Positions 48,680 through 57,773 of a DNA stretch of 64,000 nucleotides are shown here, one piece after another. The notes below the pieces were generated by a model. That model was given only the letters and a program-made list of their open reading frames with translations. It did no database searches and was not told the DNA's origin. The stretch spans positions 992,001-1,056,000 of the forward strand of contig OZ037898.1 of assembly GCA_964035575.1 (NCBI GenBank), in the 5' to 3' direction. Every line of letters begins with the position of its first letter. The stretch's first letter is position 1. The position numbers were made by a program, and so were the translations under genes. The stretch comes from Rhynchopus sp. YZ270_cl-10 (taxonomy: Eukaryota; Euglenozoa; Diplonemea; Diplonemida; Diplonemidae).

Positions 48680-50470
48680 ATGACTTTCAAGAAGGAATGC
48701 CCAAACTGCGTCGGGAAGGGATACTTCAGCCGCTTCTCGAAGCCGTGCACGGCAACGGATATGCACAAGCAGGAGGCGTGCAGGCTGTGCAGGGGGAGCT
48801 GCGTGATTGATGGGACAGCCGATAAATGCCCGAAGTGCCACGGAAACGGTGCGTTCAGCCGTTTTGACAAGCCATGCAGACACACAGACATGCACTTCGC
48901 ACGCGACTGCCCGATTTGCTCGGGTTTGGGGTGGAGCATGACTCCGAGCTGCCCAGTGATGCCTGGGTACCCTAATGTTCCTGCACACGGCCACGGACAC
49001 CACCACCACCACCACCACCAGCAGCCGCGCCATCAGGATTGCAGTTTCGTGTCCGTCGCGCAGATTGCAGGAGACTGGGGTGACGTGAACATTCCCGGAG
49101 ACCGTGTGACTATCGTGCAGGCGGGGGACAAGTGCACAATGACGAACCCAAAGCAGTCCTGGTCGCCTGCAACTGCCATTGTCCAGGGGAACGGCGAGAT
49201 CATGTTCACTTCTGGGATTGTGGGGCTGACAGCGAGGTTGGACCCCGTGACACAGGCACTGAACCTGTCGAACAACTCGAAGTGGGCACGTGTGGCGGCA
49301 GTCACATCTGTTGCAGGTGACTGGGGGGATGTGACAATGCCTGGCGACCGTTGTATCATTCAGCAAAACGGCATCTATCTGACGATCACCAACGCAAAGA
49401 CTCACTGGTCGCCGGCACAGGCAACCATCGATACACAGAACAAACTGACGTTCACCTCTGGTCTTCCTGGGATCACCGCCGATTTCGACGGTGCCAACAT
49501 GATGACTCTGTCAAACGGGAGCAGGTGGGGACGTGTAGGAGCTGCGCCTGCGCATGTGCATCCTACGCAGCCCACATACCCTCCACAGCAGCAGAACATC
49601 CCACAGCTCGCAGGGGACTGGGGTGATGCGTCCCTCCCCAACGACCACCTCACGATTCTGCAGGCGGGAGACAAATACACCATCACGAACGCTGGACAGT
49701 CCTGGTCGCCTGCGACCGCGATTGCACAGAACGGCGAGATTGTGTTCACCTCCGGGATTCTGGGGCTGAAGGCGACGTTTGACCCCATGTCACAGGCACT
49801 GAACCTGTCGAACAACACAAAGTGGGTGCGCCGCGCACCTCAAGCAGCATCCCGTGCACCTGTGCCTTCAATGCCTGTGGGTGCGCTGCCGCAGCTTGGC
49901 GGGAAGTGGGGAGATGTTGCGCTTCCCGGGGACGAGGTTGTGATTGTGCAGACAGGGAACGTGCTGCAGATCACAAACAGAGGGCAGAGCTGGTCACCTG
50001 CGACGGGGACGGTCGATGTGCACAACAACGTTGTCTTCACGTCTGGCCTTCCTGGTGGGTTGACCGCTGTGCACGATGGTCAGGCGAAGGTGCTGAGGCT
50101 GTCGAACGGGACCACGTGGAACCGCCATGGTGGTGCTCACGCAGGACACGCACACGGACACCACCACCACCACCACGCTCACGGACATGCACAGCGCGGA
50201 CCTGGCCACCACCCCAATGTGCAACAGATTGGTGGCAACTGGCAGGACCCAAGGCTCCCCGGCGACCACGTTGTCATCAACCAGCAAGGTGAGCTCATGA
50301 CAATCACAAACGCACAGCAGTCGTGGTCGCCCGCAACAGGCAAGATCGACGCACACAACAGGATTGTGTTCAACTCTGGCCTCCCCGCTGGCCTGACCGC
50401 CCAGCTTGACGTGCCGTCACAGACGCTTCACCTGTCGAATGGCACACAATGGACAAGAAAGATGTTCTAA
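48680..50470 (+). CDS. DnaJ-like zinc-binding head plus five W/SNG repeats, 596 residues (paralogue 1)
   Basis: Start MTFKKECPNCVGKGYFSRFS. Residues 1-85 have four cysteine pairs, CPNCVGKG, CRLCRGSC, CPKCHGNG and CPICSGLG, the CxxCxGxG pattern of the DnaJ zinc domain, but with no J domain. A His-rich linker (about 103-118) follows. Five repeats of about 80-100 residues begin near 129, 211, 310, 405 and 514. Each reads GDWGDxxxPGD, then IVQxGxxxxITN, QSWSPATG, FTSGLPGLTA and LxLSNGTxWxR. Spacing suggests a small all-beta domain repeated as beads. A second His-rich linker sits at about 468-490. No signal peptide, so cytosolic. Function unknown; SNGxxW-type repeats occur in various protists. Leader CACAACTCGAAA is shared with paralogue 2. 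Confidence 0.9.
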   Translation: MTFKKECPNCVGKGYFSRFSKPCTATDMHKQEACRLCRGSCVIDGTADKCPKCHGNGAFSRFDKPCRHTDMHFARDCPICSGLGWSMTPSCPVMPGYPNVPAHGHGHHHHHHHQQPRHQDCSFVSVAQIAGDWGDVNIPGDRVTIVQAGDKCTMTNPKQSWSPATAIVQGNGEIMFTSGIVGLTARLDPVTQALNLSNNSKWARVAAVTSVAGDWGDVTMPGDRCIIQQNGIYLTITNAKTHWSPAQATIDTQNKLTFTSGLPGITADFDGANMMTLSNGSRWGRVGAAPAHVHPTQPTYPPQQQNIPQLAGDWGDASLPNDHLTILQAGDKYTITNAGQSWSPATAIAQNGEIVFTSGILGLKATFDPMSQALNLSNNTKWVRRAPQAASRAPVPSMPVGALPQLGGKWGDVALPGDEVVIVQTGNVLQITNRGQSWSPATGTVDVHNNVVFTSGLPGGLTAVHDGQAKVLRLSNGTTWNRHGGAHAGHAHGHHHHHHAHGHAQRGPGHHPNVQQIGGNWQDPRLPGDHVVINQQGELMTITNAQQSWSPATGKIDAHNRIVFNSGLPAGLTAQLDVPSQTLHLSNGTQWTRKMF

Positions 50471-51662
50471 ACACCTTTTGAATGATACAAAAATACATCT
50501 TTTTTCCTAACACAAAGTGTATTAATAAACTAGACAAAAAGAAAGCCGTTCAGATCGTGAAGAACAGTATTTTCCTCTCACCTTGCGCCAAACAGGTTTT
50601 TACCCCTATTGGGCCTGCTTTCAACGAAATACACTGTTTTTTTTTTTTTTAAATCAAGATCGGTTGGCGGATGATATTGTCTAGTTTTTCCTGTTTCAAA
50701 ATTGAGTGAGTGCCGGGTTGAGAGTCTTTGCTACGGATCCGATCCTAGGCTTTTCTGTCAAGAGTGTCGAGGACTGTATCTTTAGGCTTGCCTTCCTTTG
50801 TTGCATTTGTTCCAAAAATATTTTGTTTGTTTTTTTTTTTTTTTGAGATGTCTGCGTACGAGGAGGTGCTTTCATCTTTCAGTTTTATTTCAGTTTTATT
50901 TTATTTTTACGGGTTTTGCGAAGGGAAAAGACGTTGTTCAATTCAATGTCCGCACAACCATCCATTTTTCTTTTCTTTTTTCATCCCATCTTTTTACCCC
51001 TTTTTCGCGGAGTAGCTTGGCAACAAGCGCGCATATGTGGTGTGGTTTTTTTTTATATGTTTCATCCATGTTTTCATTCAGTCGGTCCTGCTTCATACAA
51101 TCACCAAATGAGGCCGACTTTTGATATTTTTTATTGCTCAACAGATTTTTTTTATGGATATGTGGTGCACGAGAGGCACATCCATTCATTTTATGTTACC
51201 AGAAAGCAAAAAACAAGTAATTCCGGCAGTTCGCTTTGCAGAGGCGCTGTTTGCGTTTCACACATGGAAAGCCGTGTGGCAAGCGACGTGCAAGAGACAG
51301 CTTGGGCTTCCGTTGTCCCTGCCGAAGAGGTGGCAGTCCAGGCGGACATGACTTTCTTTACGTGCGTACTCCCCCATCCCCCCCCCAACAACGTGCTTTC
51401 AAACGGCCTTCAAAGCTTAGGTTCGTCCCACCTTTTTTTGTTTTGCTTTGTGTAGTGACGCAGACAAGACACCTTCTGTGGTGATCAGCTTTCAAGGGCT
51501 GTGCCAAAGTGGAGAATACTCTGCAACTCTGGGTGTTTGATTCTATTTGCTCGAAACGTCGTACGACCCCCTACCCTAGTATTTTTACTTATGACACCTA
51601 CGCAGCCGTGGTATCAAGACACCCACAGAAACAGGAAAGTGAAAAAAAAACACAACTCGAAA
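50471..51662. other. Spacer between the two paralogues
   Basis: T-rich; no gene. The last ~15 nt before the second ATG (CACAACTCGAAA) copy the first gene's leader, so the duplication includes a little 5' flank. A fragment at 51400-51445 (AAAGCTTAGGTTCGTCCC) resembles the 3' part of repeat D. Confidence 0.6.
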
Positions 51663-54600
51663 ATGACTTTCAAGAAGGAATGCCCAAACTGCGTCGGGAA
51701 GGGATACTTCAGCCGCTTCTCGAAGCCGTGCACGGCAACGGATATGCACAAGCAGGAGGCGTGCAGGCTGTGCAAGGGAAGCTGCGTGATTGATGGAGAG
51801 GCAGTGAAATGCTCGAAGTGTGACGGAAACGGTGCGTTCAGCCGTTTTGACAAGCCCTGCAGACACACAGACATGCACTTCGCACGCGACTGCCCGATTT
51901 GCTCGGGTTTGGGGTGGAGCGTCACCGCCACGTCCGCGTACCCGGGATACCCCTCGATGGTTACCCCCACGGTGACCGCCTCAGTAACTCCCGCAGGATA
52001 CCCACAGCAGCCTGCATACCCTCCTCAGCCCCAGCCCACATACCCTCCGCAGCAGCAGAACATCCCACAGCTCGCAGGGGACTGGGGTGATGCGTCCCTC
52101 TCCAACGACCACCTCACGATTCTGCAGGCGGGAGACAAATACACCATCACGAACGCTGCACAGTCATGGTCGCCTGCGACTGCGATGGCACAGAACGGCG
52201 AGATTGTGTTCACCTCCGGGATTGTGGGGCTGAAGGCAACGTTTGACCCCATGACACAGGCACTGAACCTGTCGAACAACACGCAATGGGTGCGCCGCGC
52301 ACCTCAAGCAGCATCCCGTGCACCTGTGCCTTCAGTGCCTGCGGGTGAGCTGCCGCAGCTTGGCGGGAAGTGGGGAGATGTTACAATTCCCGGGGACGAG
52401 GTTGTGATTGTGCAGACAGGGAACGTGCTGCAGATCACAAACAGAGGGCAGAGCTGGTCACCTGCGACGGGGACGGTCGATGTGCACAACAACGTTGTCT
52501 TCACGTCTGGCCTTCCTGGTGGGTTGACCGCTGTGCACGATGGGCAGGCGAAGGTGCTGAGGCTGTCGAACGGGACCGCGTGGAACCGCCATAGTGGTGC
52601 GCACACAGGACACCACCACGGACACGCACACCACCACCACCACGCTCACGGACATGCGCAGCATACTCCAACACCCGCTCCAGTTGGCCAGGTGTCGCTC
52701 TCAGGGAAGTGGGGGGACATTAGCATTCCGGGGGATGACCTGCGTATTGTGCACACGGGCACGTTCCTGAACATTACCAACCCGGGGCAGTCGTGGAAGC
52801 ATGCGACGGGAAAGTTTGACCAGGTGAGCAAGACGCTGAGCTTCAACTACGGACTCACAGAGCTGTCAGCCACGTACGACGTCGCCTCGCAGCAGCTGTG
52901 CTTCTCGAACGGGTCGCGCTGGGCAAGACACGCCGCACAGCCAGCGCCCGTAGTGCAGCAGATTGGCGGCGACTGGCAGGACTCAAGTATCCCCGGAGAT
53001 GAAGTTGTTATTGTGCAGACAGGCGACTCGCTCACCATCACCAACAACGGGCAGAGCTGGTCGCCTGCCACAGGAAAAATCGATGCATACGCCAACGTGA
53101 CGTTTGTGCAGGGTCTGCCTGGCCTCACCGCCCGCTTCGATGTCGCCTCGCAAGCTCTCCACCTCTCCAACGGCACGCAGTGGACACGCCGTGCCCCACA
53201 GCAGCCTGCATACCCTCCTCAGCCCCAGCCCACATACCCTCCGCAGCAGCAGAACATCCCACAGCTCGCAGGGGACTGGGGTGATGCGTCCCTCCCCAAC
53301 GACCACCTCACGATTCTGCAGGCGGGAGACAAATACACCATCACGAACGCTGCACAGTCATGGTCGCCTGCGACTGCGATGGCACAGAACGGCGAGATTG
53401 TGTTCACCTCCGGGATTGTGGGGCTGAAGGCGACGTTTGACCCCATGACACAGGCACTGAACCTGTCGAACAACACGCAATGGGTGCGTCGCGCACCTCA
53501 AGCAGCATCCCGTGCACCTGTGCCTTCCGTGCCTGCTGTGCCAAATGCTAACCTGACTGGCAAGTGGCGCGATGTGATGATTCCCGGGGACGAGGTTGTG
53601 ATTGTGCAGACCGGTGACTCGGTGAACATCACAAACAAGCACCAGAGCTGGTCGCCTGCTGCGGGGCGGGTTGAGGGGAACACCTTGACCTTCACCTCCG
53701 GCCTCCCTGGGATGACTGCCACGTACGAGGAGGCGCAGCACACCCTGGCGCTCTCGAACAACACCAAGTGGTGTCGTGCGACCTCCACCCCGCAGGCACC
53801 CGCGGCACCAGGACCAGACATGGCAGGGACCTACGGTGATGTGACCATCCCCGGCGATGCTTGCGTTGTCGTGCAGAGCGGGAACAACCTTACCATCACG
53901 AATGCGAAGCAGGGGTGGAGCCCTGCAACTGCTATCATCGATGCACAGAGCCAGGTCACGTTCACTTCGGGCCTTGTCGGGATGACGGCTCGGTTTGACG
54001 CACCGACACGCACCCTGCACCTCTCAAACGGGACTTCTTGGCGTGCTGCGGCCACCATTGCGACAATCCAGGGCAAGTGGCACGACCCGACGCAGCCTGG
54101 GGACGAGACGGAGTTCACACAGAGCGGTGAGTTCCTGACCGTGGTCAACGCACGCCAGCAGTGGAGCCCGGCGTACGCGAAGATCGACACGAACCGGAGA
54201 ATCACGTTCAACCAGGGGCTGCCTGGGGTGGTGGGCGACCTGAACCAGGAGGAGACGTGCATCACCCTCAACAACGGCGTACGCTGGATGCGGGGTGCGG
54301 CAGCAGCGACTGGTGCGTACCCCTCTGCGGCATACCCGCCTGCAGGTGCCCCCGCGTACCCACCCTCCGCACCACCTACACCCGCTGCACCGTCGATGGA
54401 AGGGCAGTGGCAGGACCCCCGCATGCCTGGACAGATTGTGACCGTGCAGATGAACGCTTCGTTCCTCACTGCAACATGCCCGACACAGCAGTGGAGCCCT
54501 GCGCAGGGTGCTATCGATGCGGCGGGCAACGTGACCTTTAGCACGGGGCTTGTTGGTGCGACGGCGGTGTTTGACCCCACGCAGCAGATTGTACGCTTCA

Positions 54601-55004
54601 GCAACGGTGCCACGTGGAACCGTACTGCGGGTGCACCACCACCGATGCAGGGTGGCACCAACATGCCGAACATCCAGGGCCAGTGGCGCCGCCACAAGGC
54701 GCACCCTGCCACGCCCATCCACATCACACAGAACGGTCAGACCTTCAGTGCAACCAGCGCACAGCCCGGCTTCCCACAAAACGGGCAGATCACAACCTCG
54801 CAGTATGCACCTGGCACATGGTCGTTCACCATGCAAGGTATGCAGGGTACACTCGAGGCAGGACACGGTGTGCGCTACATCAAATGGGCAAACGGCGCCT
54901 GGTGGGAGCAGTCCACGAACGCAACCGCCGCAGCCGCAACCCCACAGCGTGTGGACCCCGTCAGCAAAATGATGAACGATGCCATGAGCTTTTTCAAGAG
55001 GTAA
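51663..55004 (+). CDS. DnaJ-like zinc-binding head plus ten W/SNG repeats, 1113 residues (paralogue 2)
   Basis: The ATG at 51663 is chosen because it aligns with the paralogue; the frame is open back to 51501 but that part has no counterpart. The zinc head is almost identical to paralogue 1 (CPNCVGKG, CRLCKGSC, CSKCDGNG, CPICSGLG). Then come ten repeats, the first eight close to consensus and the last two diverged (QGQWQDPRMPGQ-type, QGQWRRHKAHPA). Linkers are P/Q/Y-rich (YPPQPQPTYPPQQQ), with one His-rich linker near residues 318-340. Repeats 1 and 5 are near-identical at DNA level. C-terminus DPVSKMMNDAMSFFKR is unlike paralogue 1. Cytosolic by sequence. Confidence 0.9.
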   Translation: MTFKKECPNCVGKGYFSRFSKPCTATDMHKQEACRLCKGSCVIDGEAVKCSKCDGNGAFSRFDKPCRHTDMHFARDCPICSGLGWSVTATSAYPGYPSMVTPTVTASVTPAGYPQQPAYPPQPQPTYPPQQQNIPQLAGDWGDASLSNDHLTILQAGDKYTITNAAQSWSPATAMAQNGEIVFTSGIVGLKATFDPMTQALNLSNNTQWVRRAPQAASRAPVPSVPAGELPQLGGKWGDVTIPGDEVVIVQTGNVLQITNRGQSWSPATGTVDVHNNVVFTSGLPGGLTAVHDGQAKVLRLSNGTAWNRHSGAHTGHHHGHAHHHHHAHGHAQHTPTPAPVGQVSLSGKWGDISIPGDDLRIVHTGTFLNITNPGQSWKHATGKFDQVSKTLSFNYGLTELSATYDVASQQLCFSNGSRWARHAAQPAPVVQQIGGDWQDSSIPGDEVVIVQTGDSLTITNNGQSWSPATGKIDAYANVTFVQGLPGLTARFDVASQALHLSNGTQWTRRAPQQPAYPPQPQPTYPPQQQNIPQLAGDWGDASLPNDHLTILQAGDKYTITNAAQSWSPATAMAQNGEIVFTSGIVGLKATFDPMTQALNLSNNTQWVRRAPQAASRAPVPSVPAVPNANLTGKWRDVMIPGDEVVIVQTGDSVNITNKHQSWSPAAGRVEGNTLTFTSGLPGMTATYEEAQHTLALSNNTKWCRATSTPQAPAAPGPDMAGTYGDVTIPGDACVVVQSGNNLTITNAKQGWSPATAIIDAQSQVTFTSGLVGMTARFDAPTRTLHLSNGTSWRAAATIATIQGKWHDPTQPGDETEFTQSGEFLTVVNARQQWSPAYAKIDTNRRITFNQGLPGVVGDLNQEETCITLNNGVRWMRGAAAATGAYPSAAYPPAGAPAYPPSAPPTPAAPSMEGQWQDPRMPGQIVTVQMNASFLTATCPTQQWSPAQGAIDAAGNVTFSTGLVGATAVFDPTQQIVRFSNGATWNRTAGAPPPMQGGTNMPNIQGQWRRHKAHPATPIHITQNGQTFSATSAQPGFPQNGQITTSQYAPGTWSFTMQGMQGTLEAGHGVRYIKWANGAWWEQSTNATAAAATPQRVDPVSKMMNDAMSFFKR
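52011..52333 (+). repeat. Near-identical coding block shared with 53205-53535 and 49566-49876
   Basis: Spans the PQPTYPPQQQNIPQLAG linker plus one whole repeat; only a handful of base differences over about 320 nt between the two copies in this gene, and nearly as close to the copy in paralogue 1. Confidence 0.85.
53205..53535 (+). repeat. Second copy of the near-identical block
   Basis: Encodes the fifth W/SNG repeat with its upstream linker; pairs with 52011-52333. Confidence 0.85.
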
Positions 55005-55247
55005 AAAAATACAAAATGTGGGGGAAAGAAGAATGGGTCTCTAAGAAACAGGTCTCTTGACGAATATTATAAAAAAAAGGGTTCCTTTTTAAATGCATGC
55101 AGCGCTTTTATCCGTATGTCCCTTAGATGTCCAAAAAAAAAAAAAAATGGTTTACAAAATACAGCGGCTTTTTACTCTCCCCGTTGAACGAAAAAAATAG
55201 CATTTTTTATTTGCTTCTGAGCGAAACAATACAACAGGGAATGGAAA

Positions 55248-55307
55248 GTGGAGATTTGCGCAACTGTGGCAACACAACGGCAACTACACTACTCCAACAA
55301 TTTATCA
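55248..55307 (+). repeat. Repeat B, copy 3
   Basis: GTGGAGATTTGCGCAACTGT, then CACTACTCCAACAATTTATC and an A-rich tail. Confidence 0.75.
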
Positions 55308-55351
55308 CAAAAAAAACAAGAACAAAACAAAAAAAAAAAAAGTACTACTCT

Positions 55352-55431
55352 GGTGTGGCTGAAGGGGGCTGATTCGCACTTCTTGCGCACTTTTCCGCAC
55401 ATTTTTTGCACCCCCCCCATTCAGCCACGCC
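55352..55431. mobile_element. 80-bp inverted-repeat element (GGTGTGGC ends)
   Basis: GGTGTGGCTGAAGGGGGC at the left, CCCCATTCAGCCACGCC at the right; the interior repeats GCACTT/GCACATT units. Relative of 12529-12595. Confidence 0.6.
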
Positions 55432-56067
55432 GTACTCGAGTTATACAATATTTTTCTTCATCCAGTGCTTTCATCTGGGGGATTTGGAAATATATCAGGA
55501 GCGGAGCGCCATGAAATATATGTTGTGAACGAGAAAGTCATGGTTTCTGTCTCTCTTTTTTTCTTTCTTACGTTATGGAACACGAACGTCCCATCCCCTT
55601 TGCATGAGCACGACCGAGCTGCGTTTTGGTACGTTTCAACTTTTTGTTTATTTTTGCTTTTCTCCGTCACCCCTTCTCGAAGACCTTAGTTATGGTACAC
55701 ACTCCAACACATCTCGTGCTTTGTTGTTTTTTTTGGTGATTTTATGCTTTTTAGGTGATACACCTTGATGCTGAAACCCCCATCTTACAAAAACTTTCCT
55801 CGTTTTGTTGTTCCCCCCCTCTGTGATTACGCTTGGGTGCTGTATGATCGTTGTATCGTTATTTTTTTTGTGGCAAGAACACTTAAAGACTTAGCTCTTC
55901 TGACCATCCCTCATTTTTTTTTTTTCATCTCCGATGACGCTGATGGACAAAACTCCATCTTTCGATTGAAAATAGTATCTTAATCATTTTCATTTTTCAA
56001 TTTTTCTCTTTGTCTGATGATACGCACGTCATATCCATCATTCAATTTTTCATTTTTTTTTTTTTTT

Positions 56068-56103
56068 AGGTACACTGTCACGAGAGGGCTTTGTATTTCA
56101 AGT
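56068..56103 (+). repeat. Repeat C copy
   Basis: AGGTACACTGTCACGAGAGG, GCTTTGTATTTCAAG, preceded and followed by T runs. Confidence 0.7.
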
Positions 56104-56432
56104 ATTTTTTTTTTTTTTGTGAAGTGTACGAAGCCCCGCTTGCCAAAGTGCTTCACACTGACTCAAATAGTTCCTATGATTCGCTCAATCCTGACGTCAA
56201 TGAAAAAAAATACGATGCACGTCTCCCTTGAAAGCTGCTGTGTGTTTTTATGGCTATACCGTATCTTGAGGTTCTTTTATTCTCTGTTTTTGTTTTCCTT
56301 TTTTTCAAAAAAAAAAAAAAAAAAAGAAAAAATGCAACGTTTTTTTTATATCTTTTGCGCAGTCAGCTGCACCTTTTTTTTATTGAATTCTACATATTTT
56401 GCTTCGCGGGGCCCGGGGGGGTGGGTGGGTTA

Positions 56433-56585
56433 CACGGCGGACTAGTCAGAGAAGACTACTAGTAGTGCTACTGGTCCAAATGACTAGTGTTTTACAACTA
56501 GTGTTACACCAGTAACACTACCAGTGTAGCACTAGTTGTTACGACTAGTAGTTCCACTAGTAGTCCCCCTGACTAGTCCGCCGTG
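56433..56585. mobile_element. TA-flanked foldback MITE, 153 bp, packed with ACTAGT
   Basis: CACGGCGGACTAGTCAG at the left and CTGACTAGTCCGCCGTG at the right, bordered by TA on both sides (56431-56432, 56586-56587), as Tc1/mariner-type insertions are. Nearly the whole element is one imperfect hairpin with repeated ACTAGT/TAGTGTTAC boxes. Confidence 0.75.
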
Positions 56586-57113
56586 TATATTTATGAACAT
56601 GCGGGGGTAGTTCCCAAAGCAGAACACACATTGCCCAAAGTAGGTAATGTACATTTTTTTTTGGGATAAAAATTTGAGGAGTAATTAAAAAAAAGATTTC
56701 ATATCGTAGCTCCCTATTATTGAGGAAATTTTCAAAAAAAAAATTACCCATTTTATTGTCTTCCTATCACTTCTCCTCCACCACCTCTTCCCCCTCAAAA
56801 AAAAATTGCCGTTGTTGGTGTGATTCAGGGGGTACGGACAACCCGCGGACAACCCACGGGGGGGACCACGGAGAACTGTTTCGGGCTATAATATTGTTAA
56901 GATTACCACATTATTAAGATTTGCGGAGCACCTTCGGGGGAACCACGGAGAATCCGTTTGGTGATCACACCAGTTGTGTATAATTTCCCCCTTTCCCCCC
57001 CTTTCCCCCCACTCCAGGATTGTTTCTTTTTTAAAAACAACACACTACACTAAACCCCTCTCGTCTCCTCTCTCTCTCTCCCCTGCGTCTGTTCTCTTCA
57101 AACAAAATAAAAA

Positions 57114-57773
57114 ATGACAGCCGAACGTGCCCCACAGAACCGACCATACCCGGTCCACCTCGATGACCACCACCACTCCGCAGCACACCGCACCTCAGAA
57201 CCCTCTCCACGGCCTTCTGTCCTTTCCGCTTCTGGTTCGGTTGGGTCGGGTGGACGGTATGGTGGGCACTCTGGGGGGAGACATAGCGCGACACGGAGTT
57301 CTGTACGGGAGAAGCGTGCTTGGGAGGCAATGACACAGAGGAGCGCAGAGGCGGTGGGGTTTGAGGTGGATGAGTCGACCCTCCCGAGGATGTGGTGGCA
57401 TTTAACGAAGGCGGCGGAGCAGGATTTGACGCCTGAGGAAATGACACGGCTCGACCCATCATCGATTTCTGCACTGTGCAGGCACTATAAGGTGGCTGTA
57501 GCGAGGGTGCCGGATGAGATGATGGTTGCATTTCTCTCTCAGGCAGCGTGCGGTGAGGCGCCGACCCGTCCTACAACAGCACCTCCGCCCCCGCAGCCGG
57601 CCCGCAGTACTGCGAACCCATCGGATGCGTACACCCATCTGAATTACCCAGTAAAGCGGGATCTTCCGTTTGTCCAGAGAGATGCAAAGTCGGATCTCCC
57701 AAAGGTAGCGCATCGACACCAAATAGAGGCTACCAAACAGAGCAGGAAAAGCTTCAGGGAAAAGAAGGGGTGA
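57114..57773 (+). CDS. Unknown basic protein, 219 residues
   Basis: The ATG at 57114 (MTAERAPQNRPYPVHLDDHH) follows a C/T-rich leader. Residues 1-65 are disordered, S/G/H-rich. Residues about 65-145 look folded and helical: VREKRAWEAMTQRSAEAVGF, LPRMWWHLTKAAEQDLTPEE and ISALCRHYKVAVARVPDEMM. After a P/T-rich linker the C-terminus is YTHLNYPVKRDLPFVQRDAK, ending in a lysine-rich tail. No signal peptide or membrane helix. Not recognised. Confidence 0.75.
   Translation: MTAERAPQNRPYPVHLDDHHHSAAHRTSEPSPRPSVLSASGSVGSGGRYGGHSGGRHSATRSSVREKRAWEAMTQRSAEAVGFEVDESTLPRMWWHLTKAAEQDLTPEEMTRLDPSSISALCRHYKVAVARVPDEMMVAFLSQAACGEAPTRPTTAPPPPQPARSTANPSDAYTHLNYPVKRDLPFVQRDAKSDLPKVAHRHQIEATKQSRKSFREKKG

Larger units (their letters stand above)
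55005..57113. other. 2.1-kb gene-free stretch
   Basis: Repeat B (55248), a small inverted-repeat element (55352-55431), repeat C (56068), a TA-flanked foldback (56433-56585) and long A/T runs. AG at 57016-57017 after CCCCCCACTCC could be the acceptor for the next gene. Confidence 0.65.

Noticed and set aside
51501-51662. 54-codon extension of paralogue 2
   Set aside because: Absent from paralogue 1, whose leader matches only the last ~15 nt before the ATG.
49033-54866. Many minus-strand open frames opposite the two W/SNG genes
   Set aside because: They repeat in register with the plus-strand repeats and have no independent family; mirror images only.
51663-55004. Regular repeats resembling a CRISPR array
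   Set aside because: They are in-frame protein repeats of about 240-300 nt in a eukaryotic gene, not short direct repeats with unique spacers.
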